DNA of 64,000 nt. Origin: Stutzerimonas zhaodongensis (GTDB lineage: Bacteria > Pseudomonadota > Gammaproteobacteria > Pseudomonadales > Pseudomonadaceae). Position numbers and translations under genes: made by a program. The notes under the pieces are model-generated. The model was given only the letters and a program-made list of their open reading frames with translations. It searched no databases and was not told the origin of the DNA. How positions within the stretch are numbered: the stretch's first letter is position 1; each line of letters starts with the position of its first letter. Where the stretch lies: positions 806,001 through 870,000 of the forward strand of contig NZ_RFFM01000001.1 of the NCBI RefSeq assembly GCF_003696365.1, written 5' to 3'. Shown here piece by piece: positions 1 through 9,980 of the stretch.

Positions 1-1
1 G

Positions 2-361
2 CGCTATCACGATCCCAAGGGCTGGCCGATGTTGCGTGAAGCCCTGCAGCGGATGGGTCGGGCGGATCTGATAGGCAGTGGCAAGAATCAGCTGATCCCG
101 GCACATCAACCGGCGACAGAAGGCTATCAGAGCGCCCGTCGTAAGAACTCGACGCCCGTGGGCAGTAAAAAAGCCGGGCAGGGCGGCACCATCCTGACCC
201 AGCACAGCGGGCTACCGCCCCGCAGCCACGACGGCAACGCGTGGGACAAGCGGGAGCAAGCCAAGGCTGCCGCAGAGGCACGCCGCAAAGCTGCGACCGG
301 AGGTGGCAAGCCGAACGGTAAGGGGCGCAAGCCTTCTCAGCGTCCAGCGGTGCCACGCTAA
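2..361 (+). CDS. ygiQ: YgiQ family radical SAM protein, C-terminal end (partial)
   Basis: The reading frame is open from the left edge of the window and ends in TAA, giving the last 119 residues of a protein whose start lies outside. The stretch beginning RYHDPKGWPMLREALQRMG, followed by DLIGSGKNQLIPAHQP, is the conserved C-terminal (DUF3362-like) part of the large YgiQ radical SAM proteins. The radical SAM CxxxCxxC core is therefore off the window and cannot be checked. The tail is rich in Lys, Arg, Gly and Pro, as is usual for this family. The enzyme's substrate is not known. Assignment is by motif resemblance only. Confidence 0.8.
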   Translation, partial: RYHDPKGWPMLREALQRMGRADLIGSGKNQLIPAHQPATEGYQSARRKNSTPVGSKKAGQGGTILTQHSGLPPRSHDGNAWDKREQAKAAAEARRKAATGGGKPNGKGRKPSQRPAVPR

Positions 362-412
362 CCAATCGGGCCGATGCACTTCTTGTGTCGGCCTGGCTTG
401 CGGGAGCTGTAG

Positions 413-2377
413 TTAGCCTCTAAACGCCAGCGTGGCCTGACTCAGTGCCCCAGCTAGGCGCAGCATCTGTTCGCTCTGCTCCCGGCCGCGGTTGATGTGC
501 CCGAGGTTGCTGTCGCCCAAGCTGTGTATACGCTCGCTGTGACCGCGGATCTCGCTTACGGCGTCACTTTGCTGAGCTGTCGCAAGCGCGATCTGCGCAG
601 CCATCTGTTCGATCGACCCGATGGTGGCAACAATTTCCTCAAGCGCTGCATCAGACGTTTCGGCCAGCTGGGCGGTGGCTTCAGCATGATTGACCTGGGT
701 CCGCATTGCCTGCACGGATTGATTAGCCGCCGTCTGCAAATTACCGATCAGCAGTTGGATCTCCTCGGTCGCCCCACTGGTGCGTTGAGCCAGGGTGCGC
801 ACCTCATCGGCAACGACGGCAAAACCACGGCCTTGCGCACCCGCCCGAGCTGCTTCGATTGCCGCGTTCAACGCTAGCAGGTTGGTCTGCTCGGCAATCG
901 CGCGAATCACGGTCAGCACCTTTCCGATAGTGTCGGTTTCATCGGCCAGTCGCTCGATGGCCAAGGCGTTGCTCTGTACTTCGCCGACCAGGCCATGCAG
1001 ACCGCTCAGGCTTTTGCTGATGACATCTTGGCCTCGGTGAACGGCCTGACTGGCTGCGCGCCCAGCCTCTGCAGTCTGACCAGCACCGGTCGCGACATCC
1101 TGGATGGTGGCTTCAAGCTCGCCAAGAGCGTCACGGATCTGCGCCGTGTCGCTGCTCTGGTGGCTGGCGCTGCGATGCAGGTCAGTGCTCAATTCTGCAA
1201 GGTTCCGGCTGCTGCCCGTCACCTCATGAGCATGCTCACGCAACGTCCCGACCAAAGTAAGCAGATAGTTTCGCAGCTGGTTGAGCGATGCGCCGATCTC
1301 GACCACCTCCGGCGTTTTCGCGTCCAGCTCGATGGGTTTCTGGAAGTCGCCCCGGGCCCATGAGCCAAGTGCCGGTGCGAGCAGCCCTAAAGACCGAGTC
1401 AGCTGCCGTTGCAGGCGATCGATGGCCAAGGCGACCAGCAGGATCAGTACGATGATCGATCCTTGGATCAGGCGCACTTCCATCTGAATTCGACCGTGCT
1501 CCGCGAGGACTTCGGGTTCAAGGGCATCGAGCGCCGCTTGCACGCTTGCCACTTTCAGGTGGGTGCTTTCCTTGAGTTCACTACGCTGCTGGATCAGTGA
1601 GCGCGTGCGTTGCAGCTCGCTGGGGAATCGCTTGAGCAGCGCGGAAAGTTCTCGCTTCAGAACGATACCTTTATCTTCGATGGTGGACGTATCTTCAGCG
1701 CCTTCGAGGTCCAGTAATGCGGCGAATGCGTTGGCACCCGACGCTTGTTCGGTCATTACGCCGAGCAGCGGAAGGGCATTCAGGGCATTCGCTGCGCGAT
1801 TCACCGCCTCAAGCGCTTGCTCTACATCGGCAACAAGCCCGTCCTGACCGCTGCTGGTCAGCTTGGCGCGTGCATGGCTTAGGCGAACCAGCTGTCGACT
1901 CGCTTCGAACAGCGGTCCCTGGTACTGATCCGCCGCCGGCTGCCTGCTCTGTGCCGCATAGCGGTGCAACTGTTCCAGCGCAACGGATATCTCGCGCTCG
2001 GCCTGAATCAGCAGGCCCTGTGGATCGCCAGCCAATTTGCCAGCTGCCAGTAACTCGGTGGCCGTGAACTGATCGAGCTGCTCCAGGCTAGGCCGCAAGC
2101 GTGTGGAAAGTATCGAGGGCAACGCGCCCATATCAGTAGCGAGGCCTTCGAGTTCTGTCTGGGCTGCCTTGTGCCGGAGGGCGTCGCCACTGATCAGATA
2201 GTCCTGAATATTACTGGCGACCTGATGCTGAAAACGCTGCGACAGGCTCAGATAGCGCGCCATCAAATCATGTGGACGTGCCAGTGCCTTCTCGGACCAC
2301 CAGAGCGTTACGCCTAGAGCAAGGCAGATTGCAATGAGTAGCAGCGTATTCAGGGTGGTGAGGGACTTCAGGCGCAT
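413..2377 (-). CDS. methyl-accepting chemotaxis protein, CtpL-like
   Basis: A transmembrane chemoreceptor of 654 residues. A first membrane segment lies at about residues 8-28, a helical periplasmic sensor domain of roughly 280 residues follows, then a second membrane segment ([12 protein letters not shown]), a HAMP region and a cytoplasmic signalling domain. The receptor hairpin signature is clear: [20 protein letters not shown] then [13 protein letters not shown] chose the ATG at 2377 because GGAGGT sits five bases upstream; an in-frame ATG at 2443 would overlap the upstream gene. Its position directly after a GcbA-like diguanylate cyclase matches my memory of ctpL (PA4844) next to PA4843 in P. 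aeruginosa, where CtpL mediates taxis to low phosphate. The ligand here is inferred from that context only. Confidence 0.8.
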   Translation of the reverse strand: MRLKSLTTLNTLLLIAICLALGVTLWWSEKALARPHDLMARYLSLSQRFQHQVASNIQDYLISGDALRHKAAQTELEGLATDMGALPSILSTRLRPSLEQLDQFTATELLAAGKLAGDPQGLLIQAEREISVALEQLHRYAAQSRQPAADQYQGPLFEASRQLVRLSHARAKLTSSGQDGLVADVEQALEAVNRAANALNALPLLGVMTEQASGANAFAALLDLEGAEDTSTIEDKGIVLKRELSALLKRFPSELQRTRSLIQQRSELKESTHLKVASVQAALDALEPEVLAEHGRIQMEVRLIQGSIIVLILLVALAIDRLQRQLTRSLGLLAPALGSWARGDFQKPIELDAKTPEVVEIGASLNQLRNYLLTLVGTLREHAHEVTGSSRNLAELSTDLHRSASHQSSDTAQIRDALGELEATIQDVATGAGQTAEAGRAASQAVHRGQDVISKSLSGLHGLVGEVQSNALAIERLADETDTIGKVLTVIRAIAEQTNLLALNAAIEAARAGAQGRGFAVVADEVRTLAQRTSGATEEIQLLIGNLQTAANQSVQAMRTQVNHAEATAQLAETSDAALEEIVATIGSIEQMAAQIALATAQQSDAVSEIRGHSERIHSLGDSNLGHINRGREQSEQMLRLAGALSQATLAFRG

Positions 2378-2423
2378 CCAGACCTCCGGGGTAGGGGAGG
2401 TCAGAAGATATGGCGTTTTGATG

Positions 2424-4037
2424 TCACTTGTGTGACGGCGCAAACCCTGCTACTTGGTTACGCCCGCCGTTTTTCGCAAGGTAGAGAGCTTCATCCGCTT
2501 GCTGGGTGAGCAGCTTGGTGCTGATGTCAGGCAGAAGTTGAGCGATACCACAGCTGAAGGTGCAGCTGAGATCTACCGGTTGCGCCGGGTAGTGAATTTC
2601 AGCGAAACGTTTGCGGATCTCATCGATCACCTTTACCGCGTTCTGTAGATCGGTGTCGGGCAACACCACGGCGAATTCTTCCCCCCCATAGCGACCGATA
2701 TGGTCGGTCTTGCGCAAACGCTGCTTGAGAAACAGGGCGAGGCTCTTGATTACCCTGTCCCCCATGGGATGCCCGTAGGTGTCGTTCACCTTCTTGAAGT
2801 GATCGATATCGATCATTGCGAAGCACAGAGGCCGGCCATCGCGGCGAGCACGTGAGCTTGCATCTTCGAGCAATTGAAGGCTGTGCGTATGGTTATACAG
2901 CCCTGTCAGGCTGTCTCGCACGATCCTGGCCTTGAGGCTTCGAGCCCGCTCGGCGCGGGTACGAACAGTCGCGATCAGGTGGCTGGGCTTGATCGGTTTG
3001 GTTAGAAAGTCGTCGCCACCCTCGTTCATCGCATCGAGCTGCTTGTCGAGGTCATCTTCGGCGGACAGGTAGATGATCGGCACGCTGACATAGCGCTCAT
3101 GCTGCCGAATCACTTTGGCCAGTTCCGTGCCCATGCAGTCGGGCATATACATGTCGAGAATGATCAGATCAGGCTGAAATTCCGCCAGGTAGGTTATTGC
3201 CTGGATCGGCTCGTTCAATGTCTGAGTAATGATGCCGGCGTTGTTCAGCACGCGCTCGGTATGCGTGGCCTGGGCTCGCGAGTCATCGATAATCAGGACA
3301 CGGAAAGGCTCGTAGTGGGCGGTCCGAGTGAAGATCTCGATCTTTTCCAGCAGGCTCGAGGCGTCGATGGCTCCGGTAAAGAACTCCAGCCCACCAGCAC
3401 GCACCGCCGCCAGCCGCATCGGCGTATCGGTTTCCTGGTGGCTGAAGAATATCAATGGCAGCTTTTCCTCCAGGCCCTGCTGAATGCTTTCGGCAAGCTT
3501 CAGGCCTGCGCCGGCACCATTGAAATCCACATCCATGACCAATGCCGCCGGGTGGCGTTCGTGCATCGCTGCGCGGAACTCGCTGTCGCTGGCGAAGGCA
3601 CGGGCGGTCATGCTGAAGAATTCCAGTTGGCGCACCACATGGTTGGCGCGCTCGTGATCCTCTAGCGCGATGTAGACAGGTTTGCTCAACGGCGGAACAT
3701 AGCCGGATTGCCCGCGAGGATCACCGTGACGCAAACCGGTGCGTGCGAGTCTGTAGATCAACTGGCTTAGGGTGGCAATGGTGTCGCTCGATAGGCGCCC
3801 ACGGTTGTCATTGATGTCGCCCAGACAGTCATCGATGCCTAGGGCCAGTTGGCGATGTTCGGCCTGCTCGAAGCGCTCGGCGAAACGCCGCAAGCGCTGA
3901 TTGGCATCAGCCAGTGCGGACCGGTAGCTGTCATTCCATTCGCTGCGTTGTAGCTGCTGCCATACTTCGAGCACTTCCCGTGCCTGGTGAATGACTCGCT
4001 GTGCGAAGTGCTGTTTGAGTTCTTCCTGGTCCGACAT
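2424..4037 (-). CDS. gcbA: response regulator diguanylate cyclase (REC-REC-GGDEF), GcbA-like
   Basis: A 537-residue protein expected to make cyclic di-GMP from two GTP. After an alpha-helical N-terminal part of about 115 residues there is a degenerate receiver domain, then a canonical receiver (VLIIDDS; phosphoacceptor Asp in IILDMYMPD; conserved Lys in FLTKPI), then a GGDEF domain. The active-site loop reads GGEEF, compatible with catalysis, and an RxxD inhibitory site (RKTD) lies the usual five residues upstream, so product inhibition is likely. It precedes the chemoreceptor gene by 46 bases and the two may be co-transcribed. The architecture and neighbourhood match PA4843/GcbA, which promotes surface attachment in pseudomonads; the symbol rests on that resemblance. 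Confidence 0.8.
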   Translation of the reverse strand: MSDQEELKQHFAQRVIHQAREVLEVWQQLQRSEWNDSYRSALADANQRLRRFAERFEQAEHRQLALGIDDCLGDINDNRGRLSSDTIATLSQLIYRLARTGLRHGDPRGQSGYVPPLSKPVYIALEDHERANHVVRQLEFFSMTARAFASDSEFRAAMHERHPAALVMDVDFNGAGAGLKLAESIQQGLEEKLPLIFFSHQETDTPMRLAAVRAGGLEFFTGAIDASSLLEKIEIFTRTAHYEPFRVLIIDDSRAQATHTERVLNNAGIITQTLNEPIQAITYLAEFQPDLIILDMYMPDCMGTELAKVIRQHERYVSVPIIYLSAEDDLDKQLDAMNEGGDDFLTKPIKPSHLIATVRTRAERARSLKARIVRDSLTGLYNHTHSLQLLEDASSRARRDGRPLCFAMIDIDHFKKVNDTYGHPMGDRVIKSLALFLKQRLRKTDHIGRYGGEEFAVVLPDTDLQNAVKVIDEIRKRFAEIHYPAQPVDLSCTFSCGIAQLLPDISTKLLTQQADEALYLAKNGGRNQVAGFAPSHK

Positions 4038-4253
4038 GTCTTTTCTCTGACCCGCTGCGACAGTGCTTTTGACGGGTGCCTTGGTGGCGCAATGCTAGCA
4101 CCGAAGCGGGCGTTGCGTAGCCGCCTCATTGGCGGTCTGGTTCTCATTATGAGGCTTGCCGATGAACAGCTGCGTTATAGTGGTTCACATGCCGCGACGC
4201 TCTGAGTTACCAGCGGTCGAATCTTTGAATTCAAAAGAGAAGGACTGATACCC

Positions 4254-5309
4254 ATGTTGGATTGGAAGAACCGCTTCGGCCGCCCTGGGTCGTCGGGAAA
4301 CACTGGCGGAGCGGTCGGAGTGACCCGTAATCCCCTGGTTCTGGCACTCGCAATCGCGCTCGGGCTCTATTTACTGGTCGCGCTTCTGGTGGGCTGGTAC
4401 TGGAGCTCCGAACCTGAGCGTTTCCCCGTGCAGCAGCATGTAAGAGAGTCAGCCGAGGCCTCGCAGCGGCAGATTGTCAATGGCTATACCACTGTCCAGA
4501 CGCTTAGAAAGGTCGCCAGCACATTGTTGGATAAGCCAGGCGGTTACTTGACCAATGACATCGCTCCTCCTGGCTTGTGGCTGGATAACATGCCTAGCTG
4601 GGAATATGGCGTGCTTGTTCAGGTGCGGGACCTCAGTCGTGCTCTGCGTAAGGATTTTGCGCGGTCGCAGTCCCAATCGACCGAAGATGCGGACCTGTCC
4701 AAAGCCGAACCCCTGTTCAATTTCGATAACCGCAGCTGGGCCTTGCCTGCTAGCGAGTCGGAATACCGTAATGGCATCCGCCATCTGGATCGCTACCTGG
4801 CGCGCTTGAGCGATCCAACACCCAAAGCGCAGTTTTATTCCCGTGCAGACAATCTGAATAATTGGCTAGGCGATGTCGGAACCCGACTTGGCTCGCTGTC
4901 ACAGCGTCTGTCTGCCAGCGTTGGGCGCGTTCGCCTGGATGCTCAGGTAGCACCTGAGCTCGAACGCGAAGGTGTGAAGCAAGTTGTCGAGGAGGCGCGA
5001 GTCGAGACGCCTTGGCTGCAGATCGATAACGTCTTCTACGAAGCTCGGGGACAGGCTTGGGCTCTGTCGCATCTGCTGCGCGCCATCGAGGTGGATTTTG
5101 CCGACGTATTGGCCAAGAAGAATGCGGCGATCAGTGTGCGGCAGATCATCCGTGAACTGGAAGCGGCACAGGAGCCTCTCTGGAGTCCGATGGTGCTCAA
5201 TGGCAGCGGCTACGGTGTACTCGCTAACCATTCGCTGGTAATGGCTAACTACATTTCTCGCGCCAACGCGGCTGTTATCGATCTGCGCAACCTGCTTTCG
5301 CAGGGCTAA
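4254..5309 (+). CDS. DUF2333 family membrane-anchored protein
   Basis: A 351-residue protein with a short Gly-rich cytoplasmic N-terminus, one membrane segment at about residues 25-48 (LVLALAIALGLYLLVALLVG) and a long, mostly helical C-terminal domain predicted to face the periplasm. The sequence resembles the DUF2333 family, found next to gcbA/ctpL in pseudomonads (PA4842-like). No catalytic motif is visible and the function is unknown. AGAAGG lies 11-12 bases before the ATG. It is divergent from the diguanylate cyclase gene, with 216 bases between the two starts, and convergent with pilR, from which a hairpin separates it. Confidence 0.75.
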   Translation: MLDWKNRFGRPGSSGNTGGAVGVTRNPLVLALAIALGLYLLVALLVGWYWSSEPERFPVQQHVRESAEASQRQIVNGYTTVQTLRKVASTLLDKPGGYLTNDIAPPGLWLDNMPSWEYGVLVQVRDLSRALRKDFARSQSQSTEDADLSKAEPLFNFDNRSWALPASESEYRNGIRHLDRYLARLSDPTPKAQFYSRADNLNNWLGDVGTRLGSLSQRLSASVGRVRLDAQVAPELEREGVKQVVEEARVETPWLQIDNVFYEARGQAWALSHLLRAIEVDFADVLAKKNAAISVRQIIRELEAAQEPLWSPMVLNGSGYGVLANHSLVMANYISRANAAVIDLRNLLSQG

Positions 5310-5319
5310 GGCTAGCAGT

Positions 5320-5346
5320 GGTCGCAATCCTCTCAGGACTGCGACC
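5320..5346. terminator. hairpin between convergent DUF2333 and pilR genes
   Basis: GGTCGCA (5320-5326) pairs with TGCGACC (5340-5346), with further inner pairing TCCT/AGGA around a three-base loop. It sits between two convergent stop codons and could end transcription in both directions. No T-run follows on either side, so it may be only a weak or Rho-assisted terminator. Confidence 0.45.
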
Positions 5347-5358
5347 TGCGCCTCGGAT

Positions 5359-6699
5359 TCAGTCCAGCCCGAGTTTCTTGAGACGATAGCGCATGGAGCG
5401 GAATGAAAGGCCCAGCCGCTGCGCAGCGGCCGTCCGGTTCCAGCGCGTTTCTTCCAGCGCTTGCATGATCAGCTTACGTTCGACGTCTTCAAGGTGATCT
5501 TCAAGGTTGTCGATCTGCGCAAGGCTGGCTTCGCCATTCTCAGCAACGCCTGGCGCGTCGGACAACCGCAGGTCGCCGGGTTTGATCTCTTCGCCTTCGC
5601 AAAGTGTGTAGGCGCGCTCAAGCATGTTTTCCAGTTCACGCACGTTACCCGGGAAACGGTAACTCTGTAGTTTTGCCAGGGCATCGGGATGGAGTCGTGC
5701 CGGCGTGTCGCCGCTATCCTGGGCGAGGCGGCGGAGCATGTTATCGGCCAGTTTTGCGATATCTTCTCGGCGTTCCCGAAGAGGCGGTACGCGCAGTTCG
5801 ATGACGTTCAGACGGTAGTAAAGATCCTGGCGGAAGCGGCCGGCTGCAACCTCGTTGGCCAGATCCTTGTGTGTTGCGCAAAGAATTCGTACATCGACGA
5901 CGACTTCCTTCGATCCTCCAACCGCGCGGACGGCTTTTTCCTGGATGGCTCGTAGCAGCTTCACCTGCATCGGTAGGGGCAGATCGGCCACTTCGTCCAA
6001 GAACAAAGTGCCGCCACTGGCGGCCTGGAACAGGCCCGGCTTGTCCTCCATTGCGCCTGTGAAGCTACCTTTCTTGTGCCCGAAGAACTCGCTTTCCATC
6101 AGCTCCGAGGGAATCGCGCCGCAGTTGACCGGCACGAACGGCTGTTCATGACGAGGACCTTGCTCGTGGATCAATCGCGCGACCAGCTCTTTGCCGCTGC
6201 CCGATTCGCCGCTGATGTACACCGGTGCCTGGCTGCGCGCCAATTTGCCGATCTGCTTGCGCAGGACATTCATTGGCGGCGAGGCGCCGAGCAGACGGCT
6301 ATCGACCGTCAGTTCGTTTGGATTAGGGCTTCGCAGCCGAAGTGCGGTATTGACCAGCTCACGGAGCCGGCCCAGATCCACCGGCTTGGTCAGGAAGTCG
6401 AAAGCGCCCGCCTTGAGCGCGCCGATCGCGGTGTCCAGGCTGCCATAGGCGGTAATCATCGCTACCGGCATCTGCGGGTAGTGTTGCTGTATGAACTGAA
6501 CCAGCTCCAGGCCGCAACCATCTGGCAGGCGCATGTCGGTCAGACAGAGGTCATAGCGCTCACGCGCCAGGCACTCGCGGGCTTCCTTGAGATTGCGAGC
6601 GCTGCGGGTGTCCAGCTTCATGCGCCCGAGGGTGATCTCCAGGAGCTCCCGGATGTCGGGTTCGTCATCGATGATCAGTGCTTTTTGGCGGGCAGTCAT
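5359..6699 (-). CDS. pilR: type IV pilus two-component response regulator PilR
   Basis: A 446-residue NtrC-class activator that turns on sigma-54-dependent pilin transcription. Domain order is receiver (IIDDEPDIRE; acceptor Asp in LCLTDMRLPD; Lys in FLTKPV), AAA+ sigma-54 interaction domain (Walker A GESGSGKE, the sigma-54 contact loop as GSFTGA, Walker B GGTLFLDEVADLP) and a C-terminal Fis-type helix-turn-helix (NRTAAAQRLGLSFRSMRYRL). Length and order match P. aeruginosa PilR. It lies downstream of pilS in the same direction, 107 bases apart. Its main target, pilA, is not in this window. Confidence 0.95.
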   Translation of the reverse strand: MTARQKALIIDDEPDIRELLEITLGRMKLDTRSARNLKEARECLARERYDLCLTDMRLPDGCGLELVQFIQQHYPQMPVAMITAYGSLDTAIGALKAGAFDFLTKPVDLGRLRELVNTALRLRSPNPNELTVDSRLLGASPPMNVLRKQIGKLARSQAPVYISGESGSGKELVARLIHEQGPRHEQPFVPVNCGAIPSELMESEFFGHKKGSFTGAMEDKPGLFQAASGGTLFLDEVADLPLPMQVKLLRAIQEKAVRAVGGSKEVVVDVRILCATHKDLANEVAAGRFRQDLYYRLNVIELRVPPLRERREDIAKLADNMLRRLAQDSGDTPARLHPDALAKLQSYRFPGNVRELENMLERAYTLCEGEEIKPGDLRLSDAPGVAENGEASLAQIDNLEDHLEDVERKLIMQALEETRWNRTAAAQRLGLSFRSMRYRLKKLGLD

Positions 6700-6806
6700 G
6701 GTTTCGATCTTTGCATGGATGGTGCGGCAGGCAATGTTAACGCTACAGCGTCTGGCTTGTACCCTTACGTTAGCTGATGTGTGACCCGTTGCCTTTTAGG
6801 GAACGG

Positions 6807-8399
6807 TCAGGTCAGCTTGCGGGGATGGGCAAAGACGATACGAAAACAGCTTCCACCTTCTTCCCGCTCCCGGTAGTCGAGGCGAGCCTGATTGCTCTCG
6901 CAGAGCTCTCGGGAAATATAAAGGCCCAGTCCGGTGCCCTTGTTCTCTGTGGTGAAGAAGGGCTCGAAGATATTCTGGACCTGATCGGCCGGCACCCCTG
7001 CGCCATCATCTAGCACCTCCAGTACTGGCAGGTCGCTGGATTCGTCTCGGAAGACCTTCAGCCACACCTGCGCCTGGCCATGCTTCTGGCCGCTGTAACG
7101 CAGGCCGTTCTGCACCAGATTGGTCAATACCTGAATCAGCTGATTAGGATCCATGCGAGTCTGCAGTGAACTGCCCTGGGTTTCCACGTGAACGAGGTGC
7201 TGGGCGGAAAGTGTCTGCCGGAACTCGCTGGAGAAACGATGAACCCAGTATTTGAGGTCGAGAAGTTGCGGTTCGGCCTGACGGCGGCGAGACAGCTGAA
7301 GCACGTTCTCGATGACCAGGTTCATGCGCCTGGAGTGGTCCTGGATGATCTGCGTCAGGCGTAGGTCCGCCGGGTCCAGTACCTCGGATTCCTGCAGCAG
7401 CTGAGCGGCGTGGCTGATTGCGCCGAGCGGGTTGCGAATTTCATGAGCGATGCTGGCGGTCAAGCGGCCCAGGGAAGCAAGTTTGAGCTGCTGGGCCTTT
7501 TGCGCGATCTGCGAGATGTCCTCAAGAAAAACCAGGGTGTCCTGCTTCACCCCATGCTGCAGTGTAGCGAAGCTTGGCTGCAGCGTCGCGCCGTCGGGAG
7601 TGGCCTTGAAGTTGCGCGGCCGGAGTGTGGGGTTATCGCGCCATTGCTGCAGACCCTTGATGATCTCAGGGCAGCGTGGAGCGAGGCGTTCGCCGGTCAG
7701 GGATTGCTGGCCGAGGAGTTCGAGCGCGCCCTGATTGGCGAGCAACACGCGGCCCTGCGGGTCAAGAACGAGGATGCCGGTGCGCATACGTTGCAGTATT
7801 TGGGCGTTCAGGGCTTCAAGGTTGGCAACCTCTTCGGCGCGCTGGCGGGCAAGCGTTTCGCTGACTTGCAATCGTCTCGTCAGGCCTTGCACAAGCAGTG
7901 CCGCGGCAAAGCAAAGCGTGCCAAGCGCTGCGGCCTGAACATACTGCCCGCTCGCCGCGCTGTCGTTCAGGCTGAGGTAGAAGGTCAGGTAAATGAGGCC
8001 CGTCGCGGCAACTGCTGCGATGAAGAATCCGACCCGCCCGTGCAGCAGAATGTTGGCGATGGCAACCGCCACAATAAGGAGGTTACCGATACCGCTTGGC
8101 GTGCCCCCGGCAAAGTAGAACAGTGCCGCAAGCAGGCTTACGTCAAGCAAAGCGAGGACCATCACCGGCAGTTCCCGCTTCGGGTTCTGAAGCAGGACGG
8201 CGGTGAGGATATTCAGAATCAGGTAGATCCAGGCGCCGTAGTGAAACGCCGCCGGATTTATCATTCGCATCAGGTCGCTATGCAGGTCACTGCTGATGAG
8301 CAGGACCAGCACAAGGCCTATCGCGACGCGGTATAGATGGTAGAGACGAAGGATTCGCCGGCCCTGATAGCCGAGAAACGTCAGGCGTTCAGTTCCCAC
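6807..8399 (-). CDS. pilS: type IV pilus sensor histidine kinase PilS
   Basis: The 530-residue sensor partner of PilR. The N-terminal half has about six membrane segments, followed by a PAS-like region (GILVLDPQGRVLLANQGA), the dimerisation/phosphoacceptor motif SIAHEIRNPLGAISHAAQLL, an N-box (NLVQNGLRYS) and the ATP-binding G-boxes (DDGAGVP, GTGLGLYI). I chose the GTG at 8399, which gives 530 residues, the family length as I recall it, and an 11-base overlap with the end of the upstream small gene. A longer in-frame extension to 8498 has unrelated, Cys/Arg-rich sequence. In P. aeruginosa PilS senses pilin levels in the inner membrane. Confidence 0.95.
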   Translation of the reverse strand: MGTERLTFLGYQGRRILRLYHLYRVAIGLVLVLLISSDLHSDLMRMINPAAFHYGAWIYLILNILTAVLLQNPKRELPVMVLALLDVSLLAALFYFAGGTPSGIGNLLIVAVAIANILLHGRVGFFIAAVAATGLIYLTFYLSLNDSAASGQYVQAAALGTLCFAAALLVQGLTRRLQVSETLARQRAEEVANLEALNAQILQRMRTGILVLDPQGRVLLANQGALELLGQQSLTGERLAPRCPEIIKGLQQWRDNPTLRPRNFKATPDGATLQPSFATLQHGVKQDTLVFLEDISQIAQKAQQLKLASLGRLTASIAHEIRNPLGAISHAAQLLQESEVLDPADLRLTQIIQDHSRRMNLVIENVLQLSRRRQAEPQLLDLKYWVHRFSSEFRQTLSAQHLVHVETQGSSLQTRMDPNQLIQVLTNLVQNGLRYSGQKHGQAQVWLKVFRDESSDLPVLEVLDDGAGVPADQVQNIFEPFFTTENKGTGLGLYISRELCESNQARLDYREREEGGSCFRIVFAHPRKLT

Positions 8400-8625
8400 C
8401 CGACTTGCTGTCCTGTTCAAGATGCGCCTGGCTGCAGTACCAGCGATCATGGCTTTGCAAGGCCTGTTCGCGCGGCAGGTGCACACCGCATTCGGCACAG
8501 CGCACCGTAGTGACGGTAGTCAACGGCGGTTCGCCGGTCGTTTTCGGTTTGCTTGTCAGGCGGCGCCAGAGCCAGAAGGCCGCCGCAATCAGGATGATCC
8601 AGAACAACAGACGAAACAGACCCAT
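8389..8625 (-). CDS. PP0621-type small membrane protein with zinc-ribbon-like tail
   Basis: A 78-residue protein: one N-terminal membrane segment (LFRLLFWIILIAAAFWLW), a basic linker, then a cytoplasmic tail with a CAECGVHLP ... YCSQAH pattern that looks like a small MYND/zinc-ribbon fold (Cys pair, then Cys and His). It matches the PP0621 family of pseudomonads, always found beside pilS and bamD as far as I recall. Its 3' end overlaps the start of pilS, so the two are probably translationally coupled. No function is established. Confidence 0.75.
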   Translation of the reverse strand: MGLFRLLFWIILIAAAFWLWRRLTSKPKTTGEPPLTTVTTVRCAECGVHLPREQALQSHDRWYCSQAHLEQDSKSGGN

Positions 8626-8684
8626 ATCTACGATTCCTGGCTAAGCCATGCCGGCCTGCCGAGGGCAGGCCGTTAATTGGGTAT

Positions 8685-9692
8685 CTAGTCGAACAGGCCG
8701 AAGGTCAGGTAACTCCACCACGAGCGGCCACTGTTCTGCTCTTCGTTTGCTGCTTCGGCTTCCGCCTCTCTCAGCACGGGACGCAGCTCGTCCGGCAGAT
8801 CCCGTGCCGCATTCTCGTATTGGCGTACTACGTCCCGGTTGGATTGCGAGCTATCCGGGGCTCTGTTTTCAGTTTCGATCAGGCCAAGCGTGGCGCGGGA
8901 CAACCAGCTGCGGTTATCTGCTTCCTTCTGACGAGGGGTGAACTTGCCGTCTTCAAGGCTGGGATGTTGGGGGTAGTTGAGCTTCAACGTATCGAGGCTG
9001 CTGGCAGCCAGGTCGTCTAGGCCGAGGCGCTGATAGGATTCAGTCATCACGGCAAGGCCGTCGCCTACAGCAGGGGTGCCCTGGAAGTTTTCAACTACGT
9101 AACGACCGCGGTTAGCTGCGGCGACGTAGGCCTGGCGCCGCAGGTAATAATCGGCTACGTGAATTTCGTTTGCAGCCAACAGGTTGCGCAGGTACACCAT
9201 CCGCGCTTTAGCGTCTGGCGAGTAGCGACTGTTGGGGTAACGAGTGGTCAGTTGGGCGAACTCGTTGAACGAATCACGCGCTGCACCGGGATCACGCTTG
9301 GTCATGTCCAGTGGAAGAAAGCGCGCTAGCAGACCGCGATCCTGGTCGAACGAAGCCAAGCCTTTGAGGTAGTAGGCGTAATCGACGCTCGGGTGCTGTG
9401 GGTGCAAACGGATGAAACGCTCAGCTGAAGAGCGTGCAGCTTCTGGCTCGGTGTTGCGGTAATAGGCGTAGATCAGTTCAAGCTGCGCCTGCTCGGCAAA
9501 GCGCCCAAAGGGATAGCGGGATTCCAGTGCTTTCAATTTGCTGATAGCGCTGGTGAAGCTCTTGTTGTCCAGGTCGGCCTGTGCCTGCCGGTACAGTTCC
9601 GCTTCGCCGAGGTTCTCGCTGACGGTTTCGTTGGACGAACAGGCGGCGGTAAGGGCGAAAATGGCGATCAGCAGCAGGTGTTTCACGTGCAT
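8685..9692 (-). CDS. bamD: outer membrane protein assembly lipoprotein BamD
   Basis: A 335-residue periplasmic lipoprotein of the BAM complex, which folds beta-barrel proteins into the outer membrane. A lipoprotein signal peptide ends in the lipobox LTAAC, so the mature protein starts at that Cys. The body is five tetratricopeptide-like repeats (for example [20 protein letters not shown] and [17 protein letters not shown]), as in BamD/ComL. I chose the ATG at 9692 because it puts the signal peptide at the very N-terminus; the upstream in-frame extension has no such character. The C-terminal tail ending YLTFGLFD is typical of Pseudomonas BamD. The gene is divergent from rluD. Confidence 0.93.
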   Translation of the reverse strand: MHVKHLLLIAIFALTAACSSNETVSENLGEAELYRQAQADLDNKSFTSAISKLKALESRYPFGRFAEQAQLELIYAYYRNTEPEAARSSAERFIRLHPQHPSVDYAYYLKGLASFDQDRGLLARFLPLDMTKRDPGAARDSFNEFAQLTTRYPNSRYSPDAKARMVYLRNLLAANEIHVADYYLRRQAYVAAANRGRYVVENFQGTPAVGDGLAVMTESYQRLGLDDLAASSLDTLKLNYPQHPSLEDGKFTPRQKEADNRSWLSRATLGLIETENRAPDSSQSNRDVVRQYENAARDLPDELRPVLREAEAEAANEEQNSGRSWWSYLTFGLFD

Positions 9693-9980
9693 GGCGGCTT
9701 GCGTCCCTGTGACGGCTGGCTGTCTCGCGCGGAGCCGTCCTGTTATGATGAGCGCCCCGGTTGACCGGGACAAAGACGCGGTATTTAAACACAAGCGTGT
9801 TGCCGAAACCAAAGGCTGCACCCGCGTCGCGGTCGATAGGCTGTTCATGCCCGTGCGCGATCGTCGATTCGTCCCCTGTATTGGCCCGCAGCTGGGGCCT
9901 GGCCGCTTCCAGCTGCCCATCCTCTATCTCATCCGTTGCCCGCTTGGATGCCATCCTCAACTAATGAAGCGCTTCTAAAT

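Noticed and set aside
9693..9980. Possible small gene between divergent bamD and rluD
   Set aside because: Frames here are extensions of the neighbouring genes without their own start; the segment fits two divergent promoters.
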